A stretch of 42,928 nucleotides of DNA from Candidatus Woesearchaeota archaeon (GCA_016208715.1 JACQXV010000175.1:1-42928); one strand, 5' to 3'; shown: positions 1-8,681, numbered from the stretch's first letter. Numbers and translations: made by a program. Notes: generated from the sequence alone by a model not told the origin.

Positions 1-95
1 ACACTAATTCCTGCCACTTTACGCGCCTGATACGTTGTTTGGCCATCATTCTTCATTCTTAAAGTCTCCAAAAGCTTTTTCTTGGTGAGTTTCAT
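1..95 (-). CDS. N-terminal fragment of a transposase/integrase-like protein with helix-turn-helix
   Basis: The complement reads from ATG at 95 to the window edge without a stop, giving 31 codons that start MKLTKKKLLETLRM and continue with a TTYQARKVAGIS segment. That segment looks like the first recognition helix of the helix-turn-helix seen in archaeal IS481/IS3-type integrase-like transposases; this is family resemblance from memory. A GAGGG run lies just upstream of the start. Only the amino end is visible, so catalytic residues cannot be checked. It is the only candidate DNA-mobility protein in the window. Confidence 0.4.
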   Translation of the reverse strand, partial: MKLTKKKLLETLRMKNDGQTTYQARKVAGIS

Positions 96-254
96 ACCCT
101 CAAAAAACTCACCGTAGGGAAAAAGTTTCGGGATAACACAGAACCACCAGTATCACAAGCTTTTTAAAGAGTGCTTTGCCGAAGGCACTAGAAAGAACCC
201 ACGACAGGCTAACAAAAGAGCGTTTTAACAGAAAATGGCGCGCAGGATAATAAA

Positions 255-3200
255 ATGAAAGAAGGCAAACGTCCTCAAGATTTTGTATCAACGATCCCCC
301 CCTATAATTTTAAAGATGTTGAAGAGCGCATGCTGGTGTTCTGGAAGAAAAAAAATACGTATCAGAAGATCAAGAAGAAAAACTCAAAGCGACCAAAATT
401 CTATTTTATCCAAGGCCCCCCCTACACGAGCGGACGTCTTCACATGGGCCATGCGTGGAATAATTCTCTTAAAGACATGGTCCTGCGCTACAAGCGTATG
501 AAGCGTTTTGATGTGTTCGATCGTGCAGCATATGACATGCATGGTCTGCCGACCGAGCACAGGGTTCAGGAACTCCACAAGCTTCCTACAAAAGAGGATA
601 TTGTAAAGTTTGGAGTGGAGCGCTTCATTCGCGAGTGCGAGAAATGGTCGACAGAAAAGGCCGCGCTTATGAGCGATGACTTATGGCGCCTTGGAATCTG
701 GATGGATTTCGCGAACCCTTGCTTGCCTATAACAAACGAATTTATGGAAAGTGAATGGTGGCTGATCAAGCAGGCGCACAAGAAGGGTCGCCTGTACGAA
801 GGGAAGAAGACGATAAGTTGGTGCGCATCATGCCAAACCGCGCTCGCAAAGCACGAGTGTGAATACAAAAACGTCGTCGATAATTCTATTTTTGTCAAAT
901 TCAAGGTGAAGCACAAGAAAAATGAATACTTAGTGATCTGGACAACCACTCCTTGGACAATCACGTTCAACCTCGCAATCATGGTGCATCCTGAGTTTGA
1001 GTACATACGCGCAAAGGTCGGTGACGAGATCTGGATTGTCGCTAAAGCCCTTGCAGGCCCGCTGATTAGCTCTGTAGTGAATAAGAAATACTCAATCGTA
1101 GACGAAGTGAAAGGTTTGGAACTTGAAGGGCTCGAGTACGAGCACCCGTGGCATAAGGACGTGCGCCATTATGCAGAACTAAAAACAAAACATCCCAAAG
1201 TTCATACGGTTGTACTCTCAGAAGAATACGTCACGTTGAGTGCGGGTTCAGGTCTTGTCCATTGCGCTCCTGGTTGCGGTCCAGAGGATTATGAAGTAGG
1301 TCATCGTAACAATATCCCTCCCTTCAATACGATTGGAGAAGACGGCCTGTTTCCCGACGAGATGGGTCCGTTTGCCGGTATTGTTGCGAAGAAGGACGAC
1401 AAGAAGTTTGTTGACGCCCTTGAAGAAAAAGGCGTTCTCATAGCTTCGACGAAGGTTGAACACGATTACGCGCATTGTTGGCGCTGCAAGAATCCTGTTG
1501 TGTTTCGCACAACCCCACAGTGGTTTTTCAAGGTTGAAGACCTCAAGGAAGAGATGATGCAGTCAAATGAGGAAATTCATTGGGTGCCGCTTGCCGGCAA
1601 GCACGGATTTCACGCCTGGCTTGATAACTTACGCGACAATTCAATCACCAAGCAGCGTTTTTGGGGTACACCACTTCCGATCTGGCGTTGCGACACGTGT
1701 CAAAAATATGACGTTATGGGTTCAGCAGATGAACTTGCATCAAAAGCCGGACGCGCACCTGAAAACTTGCATAAGCCCTGGATTGATGACATCGAGTATT
1801 CATGCGAGTGTGGCGGATTGCGGCGCAGGATTCCTGACGTTCTTGACGTTTGGATAGATGCGGGAACTCTTTCATGGAGCATTCTTGATTACCCGAAACG
1901 TCGTGACTTGTTCGAGAAGCTATTCCCCGCAGATTTCATTCTTGAAGCAAAGGAGCAGATCAGAGGCTGGTTCAATCTCCTGATGGTCGCATCCTATCTT
2001 GCGTTTGGCAAGCCATGCTTTAAGGCAGTGTACATGCACGGCATGCTGACAGACGTAGAAGGGGAGAAGATGTCAAAGTCACTCGGAAACGTCATCTCCC
2101 CCTACGAGATAATCGACAAACACGGAGCTGACACGCTGCGGTTATACCTTTCAGAGACGACTGCAGGTGAAGATATCCGGTTCAGCTGGGATGAAGCGAA
2201 ACTGCGCCACCGTAATATTGGCGTTCTCTGGAACGTGCACAAGTATCTCATCGATTACTATCGCCAGAATAGATTCTCCCTCAATGAGGAGCGAAAGGCA
2301 GCTGTAGCTAATCTTGAAGAGAGATACATGCGTTCCAAGACTGCATCCACACTCAAAGAAGTTACTGCGTTATTTGAAAATTATCAGCTTGATATGATTC
2401 CTCCAAAAGTCACCGATCTATTTCTGGAGCTTTCTCGCACGTACATTCAGCTTACGCGAGACAAGACGCTCTCTGAAAATGCCGGCGAGAAAGAAGCAAT
2501 ATTTTGGACAATGAATGATAGTTTGATGGCATCGTTGAAGTTGTTATCGCCTGTTGCACCCTTCGTCACTGAAGCGATCTATCAGAATTTGCGGGAGGAA
2601 TTCGGTCTCAAGACCGAAAGCATTCATCAGTTTGAATGGCCTGAGGTAGACGAGCCAGCGGTTGATGTTGAACTTGAGAGAAAGTTTGGTATCGCAAAGA
2701 GTGCCATTCAATCGATCTTGTTTGCGCGTGAGAGGGCGAAATTGAGCGTGCGCTGGCCTGTCAAGGAAGTCGTTATAGCATCGAAGGATGCGCAGCTGCG
2801 TAAAGCTGTGCTCGACCTCTCTGATCTGATAAAGACTCAGACAAACGTAAAAGAAATTGTGTTGCTTGAAGAGTTTGAAAAAGTGAAACAGACCGTGAAA
2901 GCGGACTATGGAAAGATCGGCCCCGCATTCGGCGAAGATTCTCCGAAAGTTATCACGCAGGTCGCACTGCATTCAACTGAAAGCATTCTTGGGCGTATCG
3001 AGAAGGAAGGCAAGTTTCCACTCGTGTGTGATGGGAAAGTGTTCGAGCTCAAGCTGGAACATTTGATCGTCAAACGCGAAGTGCCTGAGACGCATGTTGA
3101 AGCGGATTTCAAGGGAGGCTTTATCTATCTCGATAAGACACGAAGCCACGAGTTAGACGCGGAAGGATACGCTCGTGAAATCATGCGGCGCGTGCAGGCA

Positions 3201-3425
3201 CTGCGCAAAGAAGCTGGACTGCAGAAAGCGGACCGTATAGATCTCATCGTCAGGACCGACGGAGAACTGAAGGGAATGCTTGCATCGTGGTCAAGACCAA
3301 TCCAGGAGAAAGTAGGAGCTGTTTCAATTAAGATCACTGACCAGGACACTGGAATTGTCTATCAAACATTCAAGCAGGAGCGCTTCAAGGATAAGGACGT
3401 TATGCTCATGCTGCAGAAGGTTTGA
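255..3425 (+). CDS. ileS: Isoleucyl-tRNA synthetase
   Basis: This 1056-residue cytoplasmic enzyme charges tRNA-Ile with isoleucine using ATP. The class I signatures are clear: an HMGH version of HIGH at residues 63-66 after a PPYTSG lead, and KMSKS at 605-609. Between them lies the CP1 editing domain with the WTTTPWT motif, which removes mischarged valine, and a GWFN segment typical of the Ile/Val/Leu group. The HCWRCKNPVV stretch before the second half of the catalytic domain favours IleRS over ValRS. The C-terminal anticodon-binding region is complete and the length is normal. The ATG at 255 gives the expected amino end. A family B repeat begins about 50 bp downstream. Identification is firm. 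Confidence 0.97.
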   Translation: MKEGKRPQDFVSTIPPYNFKDVEERMLVFWKKKNTYQKIKKKNSKRPKFYFIQGPPYTSGRLHMGHAWNNSLKDMVLRYKRMKRFDVFDRAAYDMHGLPTEHRVQELHKLPTKEDIVKFGVERFIRECEKWSTEKAALMSDDLWRLGIWMDFANPCLPITNEFMESEWWLIKQAHKKGRLYEGKKTISWCASCQTALAKHECEYKNVVDNSIFVKFKVKHKKNEYLVIWTTTPWTITFNLAIMVHPEFEYIRAKVGDEIWIVAKALAGPLISSVVNKKYSIVDEVKGLELEGLEYEHPWHKDVRHYAELKTKHPKVHTVVLSEEYVTLSAGSGLVHCAPGCGPEDYEVGHRNNIPPFNTIGEDGLFPDEMGPFAGIVAKKDDKKFVDALEEKGVLIASTKVEHDYAHCWRCKNPVVFRTTPQWFFKVEDLKEEMMQSNEEIHWVPLAGKHGFHAWLDNLRDNSITKQRFWGTPLPIWRCDTCQKYDVMGSADELASKAGRAPENLHKPWIDDIEYSCECGGLRRRIPDVLDVWIDAGTLSWSILDYPKRRDLFEKLFPADFILEAKEQIRGWFNLLMVASYLAFGKPCFKAVYMHGMLTDVEGEKMSKSLGNVISPYEIIDKHGADTLRLYLSETTAGEDIRFSWDEAKLRHRNIGVLWNVHKYLIDYYRQNRFSLNEERKAAVANLEERYMRSKTASTLKEVTALFENYQLDMIPPKVTDLFLELSRTYIQLTRDKTLSENAGEKEAIFWTMNDSLMASLKLLSPVAPFVTEAIYQNLREEFGLKTESIHQFEWPEVDEPAVDVELERKFGIAKSAIQSILFARERAKLSVRWPVKEVVIASKDAQLRKAVLDLSDLIKTQTNVKEIVLLEEFEKVKQTVKADYGKIGPAFGEDSPKVITQVALHSTESILGRIEKEGKFPLVCDGKVFELKLEHLIVKREVPETHVEADFKGGFIYLDKTRSHELDAEGYAREIMRRVQALRKEAGLQKADRIDLIVRTDGELKGMLASWSRPIQEKVGAVSIKITDQDTGIVYQTFKQERFKDKDVMLMLQKV

Positions 3426-3476
3426 TCTGTCACTGTCTACTGCACGCCAGGGTCGGCCGCGCATAGCAGAAGATAC

Positions 3477-3572
3477 TTTGTCCCGAATCTCGCTTGCGCT
3501 TGGCCAGTACGCTGCTCTCGCTGCTCTGCCGGCAGTGAATATCTCTGGCAGCGGCACATTCGGGACAGAACC
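3477..3572 (+). repeat. Family B palindromic element, short variant (copy B1)
   Basis: Ends are inverted: TGTCCCGAAT on the left and ATTCGGGACA on the right. The interior is GC-rich with CTCGCTTGCGCTTGGCCAG and GCTGCTCTGCC segments. The same short variant occurs in inverse orientation at 19138-19234. It has no coding capacity of its own and lies just after ileS. Confidence 0.8.
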
Positions 3573-3760
3573 AGCAGAAGAATAAACATTGGTTTTATAT
3601 GAAAGTTCCTCAAATCAAGGACGCTGTCTTGGAGTATGCTTAGGAGAGCGACCGATTCATGCAGGTCACTCGACGAAAGACTTCGCACGGAGCGCGAATG
3701 TGTCCTCCGCAGCATCCAAGAAGACAAGAGAAAAATGAAGTTTCAAACAGAACCATAAAC

Positions 3761-3770
3761 ATTATATACC
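3761..3770 (+). promoter_or_regulatory. TATA box of the 3857 gene
   Basis: ATTATATACC is a good archaeal TATA box. It would start transcription near 3790, inside the longest open frame, so the ATG-proximal start at 3857 (or an in-frame GTG at 3830) is more credible than one further upstream. The mRNA would carry a leader of several tens of bases. Confidence 0.5.
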
Positions 3771-3856
3771 TCCTAATTCCACCTCCTCAGTTCCTTTCAA
3801 CATATTCTCAAAGAGGCGTTTACACGACAGTGAAAACCAGAACCGGGGCGAATATT

Positions 3857-5227
3857 ATGGCGACCATCATGCAGGATATGTGTGATTCAGAACAGAAACG
3901 ATTACCTGAAGATGCGTCCAAGCTATCTAAGATCAGCTTCCCAAGACGACCGAGGAAACTTGGGCATATTCAATACGTCCATTTTGGGACTGAAACAGAC
4001 GGTCGCTACCTTCCGTGCAGCGACTTCTCAAAGGAAAAGGATTGCGAAAAGGGGTGCAACTCTGTCCCACTAACTAATGCGCGACCGACATCAACAGACG
4101 CGACACTGGCACAGCATAAGCTTTTCTCACCTGGAGATGATTATGCGTGCACGTTCATCACGGGCGATGTGGGCGAGCTACGAAAAATCTTGATCGACGG
4201 CATAATGAAGGAAGTTCTCGTCATTCCGCAAGGGAAGATGCGAGCTGATGCGAACAGCTCGAACTTTGGCGGATGTAATATGCCCCACCCATTGTCAGAC
4301 TCGGACAAGATGCTTGAAGCTATGGTATTGACAATGTTCCAATCGGGATTTGCTACGCCCTATTTCCGCGGAAAGGGGTTTGCGGACATCGGCAATGACA
4401 TGGCATTGACGGAACCGGAATTTTCCACATCTTTTGTCGCCGGAACGTGGGACTTTTTCGGCCTGCCCTCCTACCAACTGCAGAATAAGCTGGGGCTCAA
4501 ACCAAAGAAAGTCATCGCTTCACCGCTCGCCGTGCCAGGCCATCGCCTTTTCACATACAAGATAGCAAGCATCTACCAGACACGAATCTACGACCGGCAG
4601 ACTTTGCTGAAGACCGAACGGGCCAAGGCGCACTGCACTCCCGGCGACGTCGTGTACTTTCTTCAGAATGGGATGCTGTGTGACGCGGTCTGCCAGAACA
4701 TCGCGTTCACGGTGGCTGGAGGGTCAGCTGTCAAGTTGATTTTTGTCGAAGGCAGCGAAGGCAATCATTTTTTCGAGGGAAAAACAGAGAGGACAGCGTA
4801 CAACGTTGTTGCATTGCTGAAACCTCTCGGCATCACTGCGGTGAAGGTAAGGACGCCTGAAGAATTCGCGCTGCAAGCAGGATACGAGAACAAGACAGGG
4901 CTTTCCGGCAGAGATCTCACGTATGCGACACTGCGAAACAAAATTGATGGGATGCTCGCATTAGGAACGTTCAAAGGGATAGAGCAGTGCGAGTGCCTGC
5001 TACCTGAACAAGGCGAACTGATGCGGTTTGCATGGAAGACTGAAGCTGCTGTCAAGACTGTCCAAGACCTGTTGTGGAGAACCGTGTACGGGATCAAGGG
5101 CGGCACCGTGTTGACGCAAGACCAGCAGTACTGTACAATGTTTGACGTTGCGGATCTGGAGAGCGGGATTGTGAAAGTGCTCGATCTTCATGGGCGCCAT
5201 TTAGAAGATGTGATTTACACTGCGTGA
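3857..5227 (+). CDS. Conserved-looking unknown cytoplasmic protein
   Basis: I do not recognise this 456-residue soluble protein. No signal peptide or membrane segment is visible. Notable features are scattered cysteines (CSDFSKEKDCEKGC near residues 54-67 and an FGGCNMPHP segment), a GKGFADIGNDMALTEPEFS stretch, and a glycine/hydrophobic centre (AFTVAGGSAVKLIFVEGSEG) suggesting a mixed alpha/beta fold. The frame is open for another 66 codons upstream, but those codons precede or overlap the TATA box at 3761, so the ATG at 3857 was preferred. The small membrane gene at 5238 follows after 10 bp and may be cotranscribed. The steady codon pattern over the whole length argues that it is a real gene. 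Confidence 0.75.
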   Translation: MATIMQDMCDSEQKRLPEDASKLSKISFPRRPRKLGHIQYVHFGTETDGRYLPCSDFSKEKDCEKGCNSVPLTNARPTSTDATLAQHKLFSPGDDYACTFITGDVGELRKILIDGIMKEVLVIPQGKMRADANSSNFGGCNMPHPLSDSDKMLEAMVLTMFQSGFATPYFRGKGFADIGNDMALTEPEFSTSFVAGTWDFFGLPSYQLQNKLGLKPKKVIASPLAVPGHRLFTYKIASIYQTRIYDRQTLLKTERAKAHCTPGDVVYFLQNGMLCDAVCQNIAFTVAGGSAVKLIFVEGSEGNHFFEGKTERTAYNVVALLKPLGITAVKVRTPEEFALQAGYENKTGLSGRDLTYATLRNKIDGMLALGTFKGIEQCECLLPEQGELMRFAWKTEAAVKTVQDLLWRTVYGIKGGTVLTQDQQYCTMFDVADLESGIVKVLDLHGRHLEDVIYTA

Positions 5228-5237
5228 ATACCACGAC

Positions 5238-5468
5238 GTGAATACCAATACAAAACGCGTGCAAGCGTCAACAGAAAAGAAAAGTGCAGGACGTACCAGG
5301 CTTTCGGACGTATTCATGAAGATATTAGCTCTTTCGCTTGTAGTAATCATTGCGATGAACTTCACTTTTCTCATCCAGCGCAAGATATCGACAGCCCTCT
5401 TCTGGCTTGTCATCGTTTTCTGCGCTGTGATGGCCTGGTATGGGATTCCCTATCTCAAACAGAAATAA
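5238..5468 (+). CDS. Small membrane protein, two transmembrane helices
   Basis: This 76-residue protein has a basic, hydrophilic amino end of about 23 residues. Two hydrophobic helices follow, at roughly 27-46 (ILALSLVVIIAMNFTFL) and 51-71 (TALFWLVIVFCAVMAWYGI), with a positively charged loop QRK between them. The basic amino end suggests that it stays inside. It lies 10 bp after the upstream unknown gene, consistent with an operon. No family is recognised. Confidence 0.6.
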   Translation: MNTNTKRVQASTEKKSAGRTRLSDVFMKILALSLVVIIAMNFTFLIQRKISTALFWLVIVFCAVMAWYGIPYLKQK

Positions 5469-5521
5469 CCGTGAGAAAAACGAAAAAGAAAGACAAGAAA
5501 CAAATTATTTTGTAGGACCGC

Positions 5522-6448
5522 TTACTCCTTTTTCTTCTTCTTGGTCTTCTTGATCTCTTTCTCAAGGTCAAGCTTTTCGAGGAGTTCCTTGTAGCGGTTC
5601 CTGATCGTGACTTCCGTCACACCGGCGACATCAGCGACCTCGCGCTGCGTGCGCTTCTCGCCATGGATGAGCGCGGAAACATAGAGCGCCGCCGCGGCAA
5701 TTCCCGTAGGTCCGCGTCCTGACGTGAGTTCTGCTTTTTGCGCCATCTCAAGGATCTCGACTGCCTTTGACTGGGTTTCGGCAGAGAGCTTGAGTGAGGA
5801 CGCAAAGCGCGCGATGTAATCTGCAGGGTTACTTGGCAATATCGTGATGCCAAGTTCGCGCGTGACGAAACGGTAAGTGCGCCCGACTTCCTTCTTTTCT
5901 ATTCCTGATGCCTCTGAAAGCTCGTCGAGTGTTCGTGGGACTTCATGGCGTCGGCATGCTGCATACAGTGAGCCGGCAACGACTGATTCCATGGACCGTC
6001 CGCGTACAAGGCCACGCTGCACTGCTAGCGTGTAGATACGTGCTGCTTCCTCCTCTACACTCTTTGGGAGCTTCAGGTATGAAGATACACGTTTGAGCTC
6101 GGCCAACGCGAGCTTAAGGTTACGCTCGATTGCGGTGCTGATGCGGTACTGCCACTTTCGGAGCCGAAAGAACTTGTTCTTGTCTTTGGAACCGAGTTTG
6201 TAGAGGTCCGCTTTCTGGCCAACCTCTGTTCCAAGGCCTTGATCGTATTGTGTGTATGTCATGGGGGCGCCAGTTCTGCGCTTGCGGTCACTTTCTTCGC
6301 TATCAAGATCGCGCCATTCTTGCGTGAAGTCGACCATTTTTTCTTCAACAACAAGCCCGCAGTCTTTGCAGATGACTTCTCCCTTCTCTTTGTTCAGGAA
6401 GAGATTAATTCCGGCACATTCTGGACACTTTTTTACAAATTCACTCAT
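5522..6448 (-). CDS. tfb: Transcription initiation factor TFB
   Basis: TFB bridges the TATA-bound TBP and RNA polymerase during archaeal initiation. The amino end has the zinc ribbon (CPEC at about residues 8-11 and CKDC at 27-30), followed by the B-reader/linker region around WRDLDSEESDRKRRTG. Two cyclin-like repeats follow; the second ends in the recognition helix-turn-helix TQREVADVAGVTEVTIRNRY. An acidic/lysine-rich tail closes the 308-residue protein, the usual family length. The ATG at 6448 (MSEFVKKCPEC) was chosen over one 24 bases upstream because it is preceded by a GGGTGGTT ribosome-binding sequence and gives the normal start. A long AT-rich region lies upstream. A separate 47-residue zinc-ribbon protein is encoded at 17187. 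Confidence 0.97.
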   Translation of the reverse strand: MSEFVKKCPECAGINLFLNKEKGEVICKDCGLVVEEKMVDFTQEWRDLDSEESDRKRRTGAPMTYTQYDQGLGTEVGQKADLYKLGSKDKNKFFRLRKWQYRISTAIERNLKLALAELKRVSSYLKLPKSVEEEAARIYTLAVQRGLVRGRSMESVVAGSLYAACRRHEVPRTLDELSEASGIEKKEVGRTYRFVTRELGITILPSNPADYIARFASSLKLSAETQSKAVEILEMAQKAELTSGRGPTGIAAAALYVSALIHGEKRTQREVADVAGVTEVTIRNRYKELLEKLDLEKEIKKTKKKKKE

Positions 6449-7107
6449 TGAAACCACCCAATTGCCATACATTCGTTGTCGAGTATGACTTCAAACCGTG
6501 ATGTTTCGTGCTATTGAAGCACACGGTAATGACTGTCTTGCAGAATGGCGCCGATAGAAAGACTTCTCTAAAGAGAGATCTATCAACAGCGTTGCAATCT
6601 TTCAAGCCCCCATTTTTCTAAAAAAATTTCGGAAAAAATAAATATGAACACAGCGTAACTATTATCGGTAAAGACAATAAATTTATATATGTAGTATCGT
6701 AACTACTATATAAACCTTTCTACTGTAAGAAAACTTTTTAAACGCGGGCGTTTATTCTTTTTACAATCTTTTTGTGCTTCTTCTCTGTGAATATCAACTA
6801 AAATTGTCTCAAAATGAAATTTCTAAGCTATCCCATCTTAAAACAATAAAATGACACTTTTACCATCTGAAAATACTTTAGAATTAGTTAAAACTGCTTT
6901 AAATTACCAAATGACAATGAAATTAAACGTTTAATCGGCCAACCAATGCACTGCAGAACCAAAATCCATGTTTGCTTAAAACCGTGTAAACAAACCGCGA
7001 AGGAGCGAAAAAGAAACAGTTAATCCTTCCGCGAAAGTTTAAATAGAGTTCGCGCAATTGTGGAAAATTGTGGAAATAATGCGCCCATAAAAAATTCAGA
7101 TACAATT
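6449..7107. other. AT-rich intergenic region between TFB and the tRNA cluster
   Basis: No convincing gene is seen in these 660 bases. The region contains the symmetric TATA palindrome at 6683-6713, runs such as ACTTTTTAAACGCGGGCGTTT near 6730-6750, and a TTTAAATA box at 7038-7045 that could serve the tRNA cluster. Much of it is poly-A/T-rich and promoter-like. Confidence 0.5.
6683..6713. promoter_or_regulatory. Symmetric palindrome with TATA elements on both strands
   Basis: TTATATA and TATATAA sit at the ends of an inverted repeat whose inner arms are GTAGT and ACTAC around an ATCGTA centre. It could be a bidirectional promoter or a regulator site. It is about 235 bp upstream of the TFB start and 390 bp upstream of the tRNA region. 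A related CGTAACTATTATCGG sequence lies at about 6655. Confidence 0.4.
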
Positions 7108-7134
7108 GCTGTGGTCGCATAACCCGTCATGCGC
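7108..7134 (+). pseudogene. 5' half remnant of a tRNA-Ser
   Basis: The acceptor and D-arm sequence here matches the start of the intact tRNA-Ser at 7248 at about 24 of 28 positions (GCTGTGGTCGCATAACCCG against GCCGTGGTCGCATAACCCG). What follows is a 9-bp hairpin with no usable anticodon loop, and no T-arm motif occurs nearby. A TATA-like box lies about 65 bp upstream. It is most likely a broken or duplicated tRNA gene. Confidence 0.5.
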
Positions 7135-7247
7135 ATAAGGGAATGCTTCCCTTATCAACCCATAACGAGTAAGATTTCCTCGCGTAAGCTCGGAAGTCTA
7201 ACGCATTGCCGACGATGGTGGATTGAAGCCGTATTTATGTTCATCAT

Positions 7248-7331
7248 GCCGTGGTCGCATAACCCGGTATTGCGCTGGTCTTGAAAACCAGTGTCCGAAA
7301 GGACTTCCCAGTTCAAATCTGGGCCACGGCG
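7248..7331 (+). tRNA. tRNA-Ser (anticodon UGA)
   Basis: A type II tRNA of 84 nt. The acceptor stem GCCGTGG pairs with CCACGGC and the discriminator base is G. The D-stem is CGCA/TGCG. The anticodon stem CTGGT/ACCAG encloses loop CTTGAAA (anticodon TGA), followed by a long variable arm with TCC/GGA and a T-arm CCCAG-TTCAAAT-CTGGG. No intron; CCA is not encoded. Confidence 0.95.
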
Positions 7332-7390
7332 TAAAGTGAAACAAAGAAATAGAAAACTTGTAGCACAGGCTCGAAACGACGGCGACGTTG

Positions 7391-7404
7391 CCTGGGCCAC
7401 GGCA
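7391..7404 (+). pseudogene. 3' end remnant of a tRNA-Ser
   Basis: CCTGGGCCACGGC repeats the 3' T-stem and acceptor strand of the intact tRNA-Ser just upstream. It could pair with the 5' remnant at 7108 (GCTGTGG with CCACGGC). A CAGGC/GCCTG pair enclosing 19 nt precedes it but does not make a normal T-arm. Treated as a duplicated or decayed tRNA end. Confidence 0.35.
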
Positions 7405-7412
7405 TTATATTC

Positions 7413-7518
7413 GCTCCTGTAGTGTAGTCCGGCCAATCATGAAGCCCTCTCGAGACAGAGCAGCAAACTGCACTGTCGAAGCAAGGCTTCGACCCGGGTT
7501 CGAATCCCGGCGGGAGCA
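7413..7518 (+). tRNA. tRNA-Glu (anticodon CUC) with intron
   Basis: The acceptor GCTCCTG pairs with CGGGAGC, discriminator A. The D-arm carries the archaeal GTAGTCCGGCCAATCAT pattern. The anticodon stem is AAGCC (7442-7446) with GGCTT (7485-7489) and the mature loop CTCTCGA gives anticodon CTC at 7449-7451. A 31-nt intron (about 7453-7483) interrupts the canonical position between bases 37 and 38, as expected for the archaeal splicing endonuclease. The T-arm is CCGGG-TTCGAAT-CCCGG. Confidence 0.9.
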
Positions 7519-7528
7519 TTTACATCTT

Positions 7529-7639
7529 GCCCAGATCGCATAATCCGGTATTGCGGCGGTCTCGAACTTGCAGCGTAGATTTGCGCGCGAGTGAACCGCT
7601 GACCGAAAGGTCTTCCCGGTTCAAATCCGGGTCTGGGCG
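7529..7639 (+). tRNA. tRNA-Ser (anticodon CGA) with intron
   Basis: The acceptor GCCCAGA pairs with TCTGGGC, discriminator G. D-stem CGCA/TGCG. The anticodon stem GCGGT (7556-7560) pairs with ACCGC (7595-7599) and the loop CTCGAAA gives anticodon CGA. A 27-nt intron (about 7567-7593) lies between positions 37 and 38. A long variable arm with GACC/GGTC confirms a serine tRNA; T-arm CCCGG-TTCAAAT-CCGGG. Confidence 0.93.
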
Positions 7640-7661
7640 TTTCTTCTCTAGTACAATCATT

Positions 7662-7725
7662 AATGTTCATCGCTTCAGCTTGTAGGGTAGCCGCGGCTGA
7701 GAGTAGCGAGATTCGGGACAGAGCC
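7662..7725 (+). repeat. Truncated family B element (copy B2)
   Basis: Only the right half is present: a TTCATCGCTTCAGCTTGTAGG segment matching the interior of other copies, ending in GCGAGATTCGGGACAGAGCC. The left terminus is missing, probably deleted near the end of the tRNA cluster. Confidence 0.65.
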
Positions 7726-7787
7726 GCAAATGACACAAGCGATATAAACCTGCACGTCTGAACTTTTCGGAAAAAGAAGTGACGCTG

Positions 7788-8300
7788 ATGGCTTCAAGAA
7801 AAGAGTTTCACAATGCTTTCATTTACACGCCGCTCGACTACCCAAAAGAATCAACAATCTTGATAACGATTATCGTCATTGGAGGTATTTTCGGGACGAT
7901 CTTCATTCATGAGATCTTTCTGTTTTCTGCATTGATGTTTTGGCTGTTATATACTGCAATATTGACATATTTGCAGTTCAAGGAAATTGATGATCGTAAG
8001 AAAGCAGAGAAAGAACAAGAGCGCAGAAGATGGCTTGCCAAAGGGTATTCTGCTGTTCAGCTCGTGTTGCTTGAACATCAGACGAGGCCGCTGAAGATAT
8101 CTTTCCAATACGTTACGGATCTTGTTAAGAATCCGTTATCACGACTTTTTGTTTTCGCGTATATATCGTCGATGGCAGTATTTGCGGCACGGCAAGGAGA
8201 CTATATTATGGGGTATCTTGGGCTTGCAATGTGGTGGCTCTTTGCAATTAACTTTTATTTTGTGAAAAACCATCGGTCACAGATAGGTGGTAGGGCATGA
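7788..8300 (+). CDS. Integral membrane protein, four predicted helices
   Basis: A protein of 170 residues with two hydrophobic helices near residues 22-45 and 48-63. A charged cytoplasmic-looking stretch (KEIDDRKKAEKEQERRRW) follows, and then two more helices near 118-135 and 139-158. No catalytic motif is visible and the family is unknown. An in-frame GTG at 7779 is an alternative start; the ATG at 7788 was preferred. A TATA-like GATATAAACC lies at 7741-7750. Confidence 0.65.
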   Translation: MASRKEFHNAFIYTPLDYPKESTILITIIVIGGIFGTIFIHEIFLFSALMFWLLYTAILTYLQFKEIDDRKKAEKEQERRRWLAKGYSAVQLVLLEHQTRPLKISFQYVTDLVKNPLSRLFVFAYISSMAVFAARQGDYIMGYLGLAMWWLFAINFYFVKNHRSQIGGRA

Positions 8301-8350
8301 AGTACCTCCTGTGATGGTGTCCTTTGAGCCGTAAGATTCCTTTCTTCGTA

Positions 8351-8516
8351 TTTGTTTAGCTACTCCCTTTGCAGTGTAGCCACGGCGCTCGCCATGCACG
8401 ACGCTAGCTGTGTAAGTTAAACCGCTTAACAAACCGAGAATCATACGAGAAAGAATAGTACGAGACAATGTGAAAGCCGTTAGCTCGCAAGTCAGCGACA
8501 ACGCTTGCTAAACAAA
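8351..8516 (+). repeat. Family C palindromic element (copy C1)
   Basis: Bounded by TTTGTTTAGC and GCTAAACAAA. The interior contains GTAGCCACGGCGCTCGCCATG and a CGTTAGCTCGCAAGTCAGCGACAACGC arm (its parts split by short spacers) that can pair back to it. The same family occurs at 17395-17535. It abuts B3, so two unrelated palindromes sit back to back. Confidence 0.7.
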
Positions 8517-8521
8517 CACAG

Positions 8522-8664
8522 GGCTCTGTCCCGAATCTCGCTTACGCGCGGCCGCTGCACCGCTCGCCGTGAATGTGCTGGTCATATTGTCGCCGAGAGG
8601 ATGTTTAAGCAACCTGTTTATCGTTTCAGCTCGCAGGGTGGCAGCGGCAGATTCGGGACAGAGC
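8522..8664 (+). repeat. Family B palindromic element (copy B3)
   Basis: Starts GGCTCTGTCCCGAAT and ends ATTCGGGACAGAGC. Second-level arms include GGCCGCTGCACCGCTCGC on the left and CTCGCAGGGTGGCAGCGGC on the right, with TGTTTAAGCAACC in the centre. It lies directly upstream of the ferredoxin-gene promoter. Confidence 0.85.
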
Positions 8665-8681
8665 GCAAACACAGGAAACAC

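Noticed and set aside
566-1006. Long antisense frames in ileS, and similar ones in ppcA (17803-18168) and hppA (34205-34576)
   Set aside because: They lie wholly within well-identified genes, lack promoters and show no recognisable domain.
7155-7736. Minus-strand frames across the tRNA cluster
   Set aside because: They run through tRNA genes; the apparent PGFEPG-type peptides are translations of tRNA T-arms.
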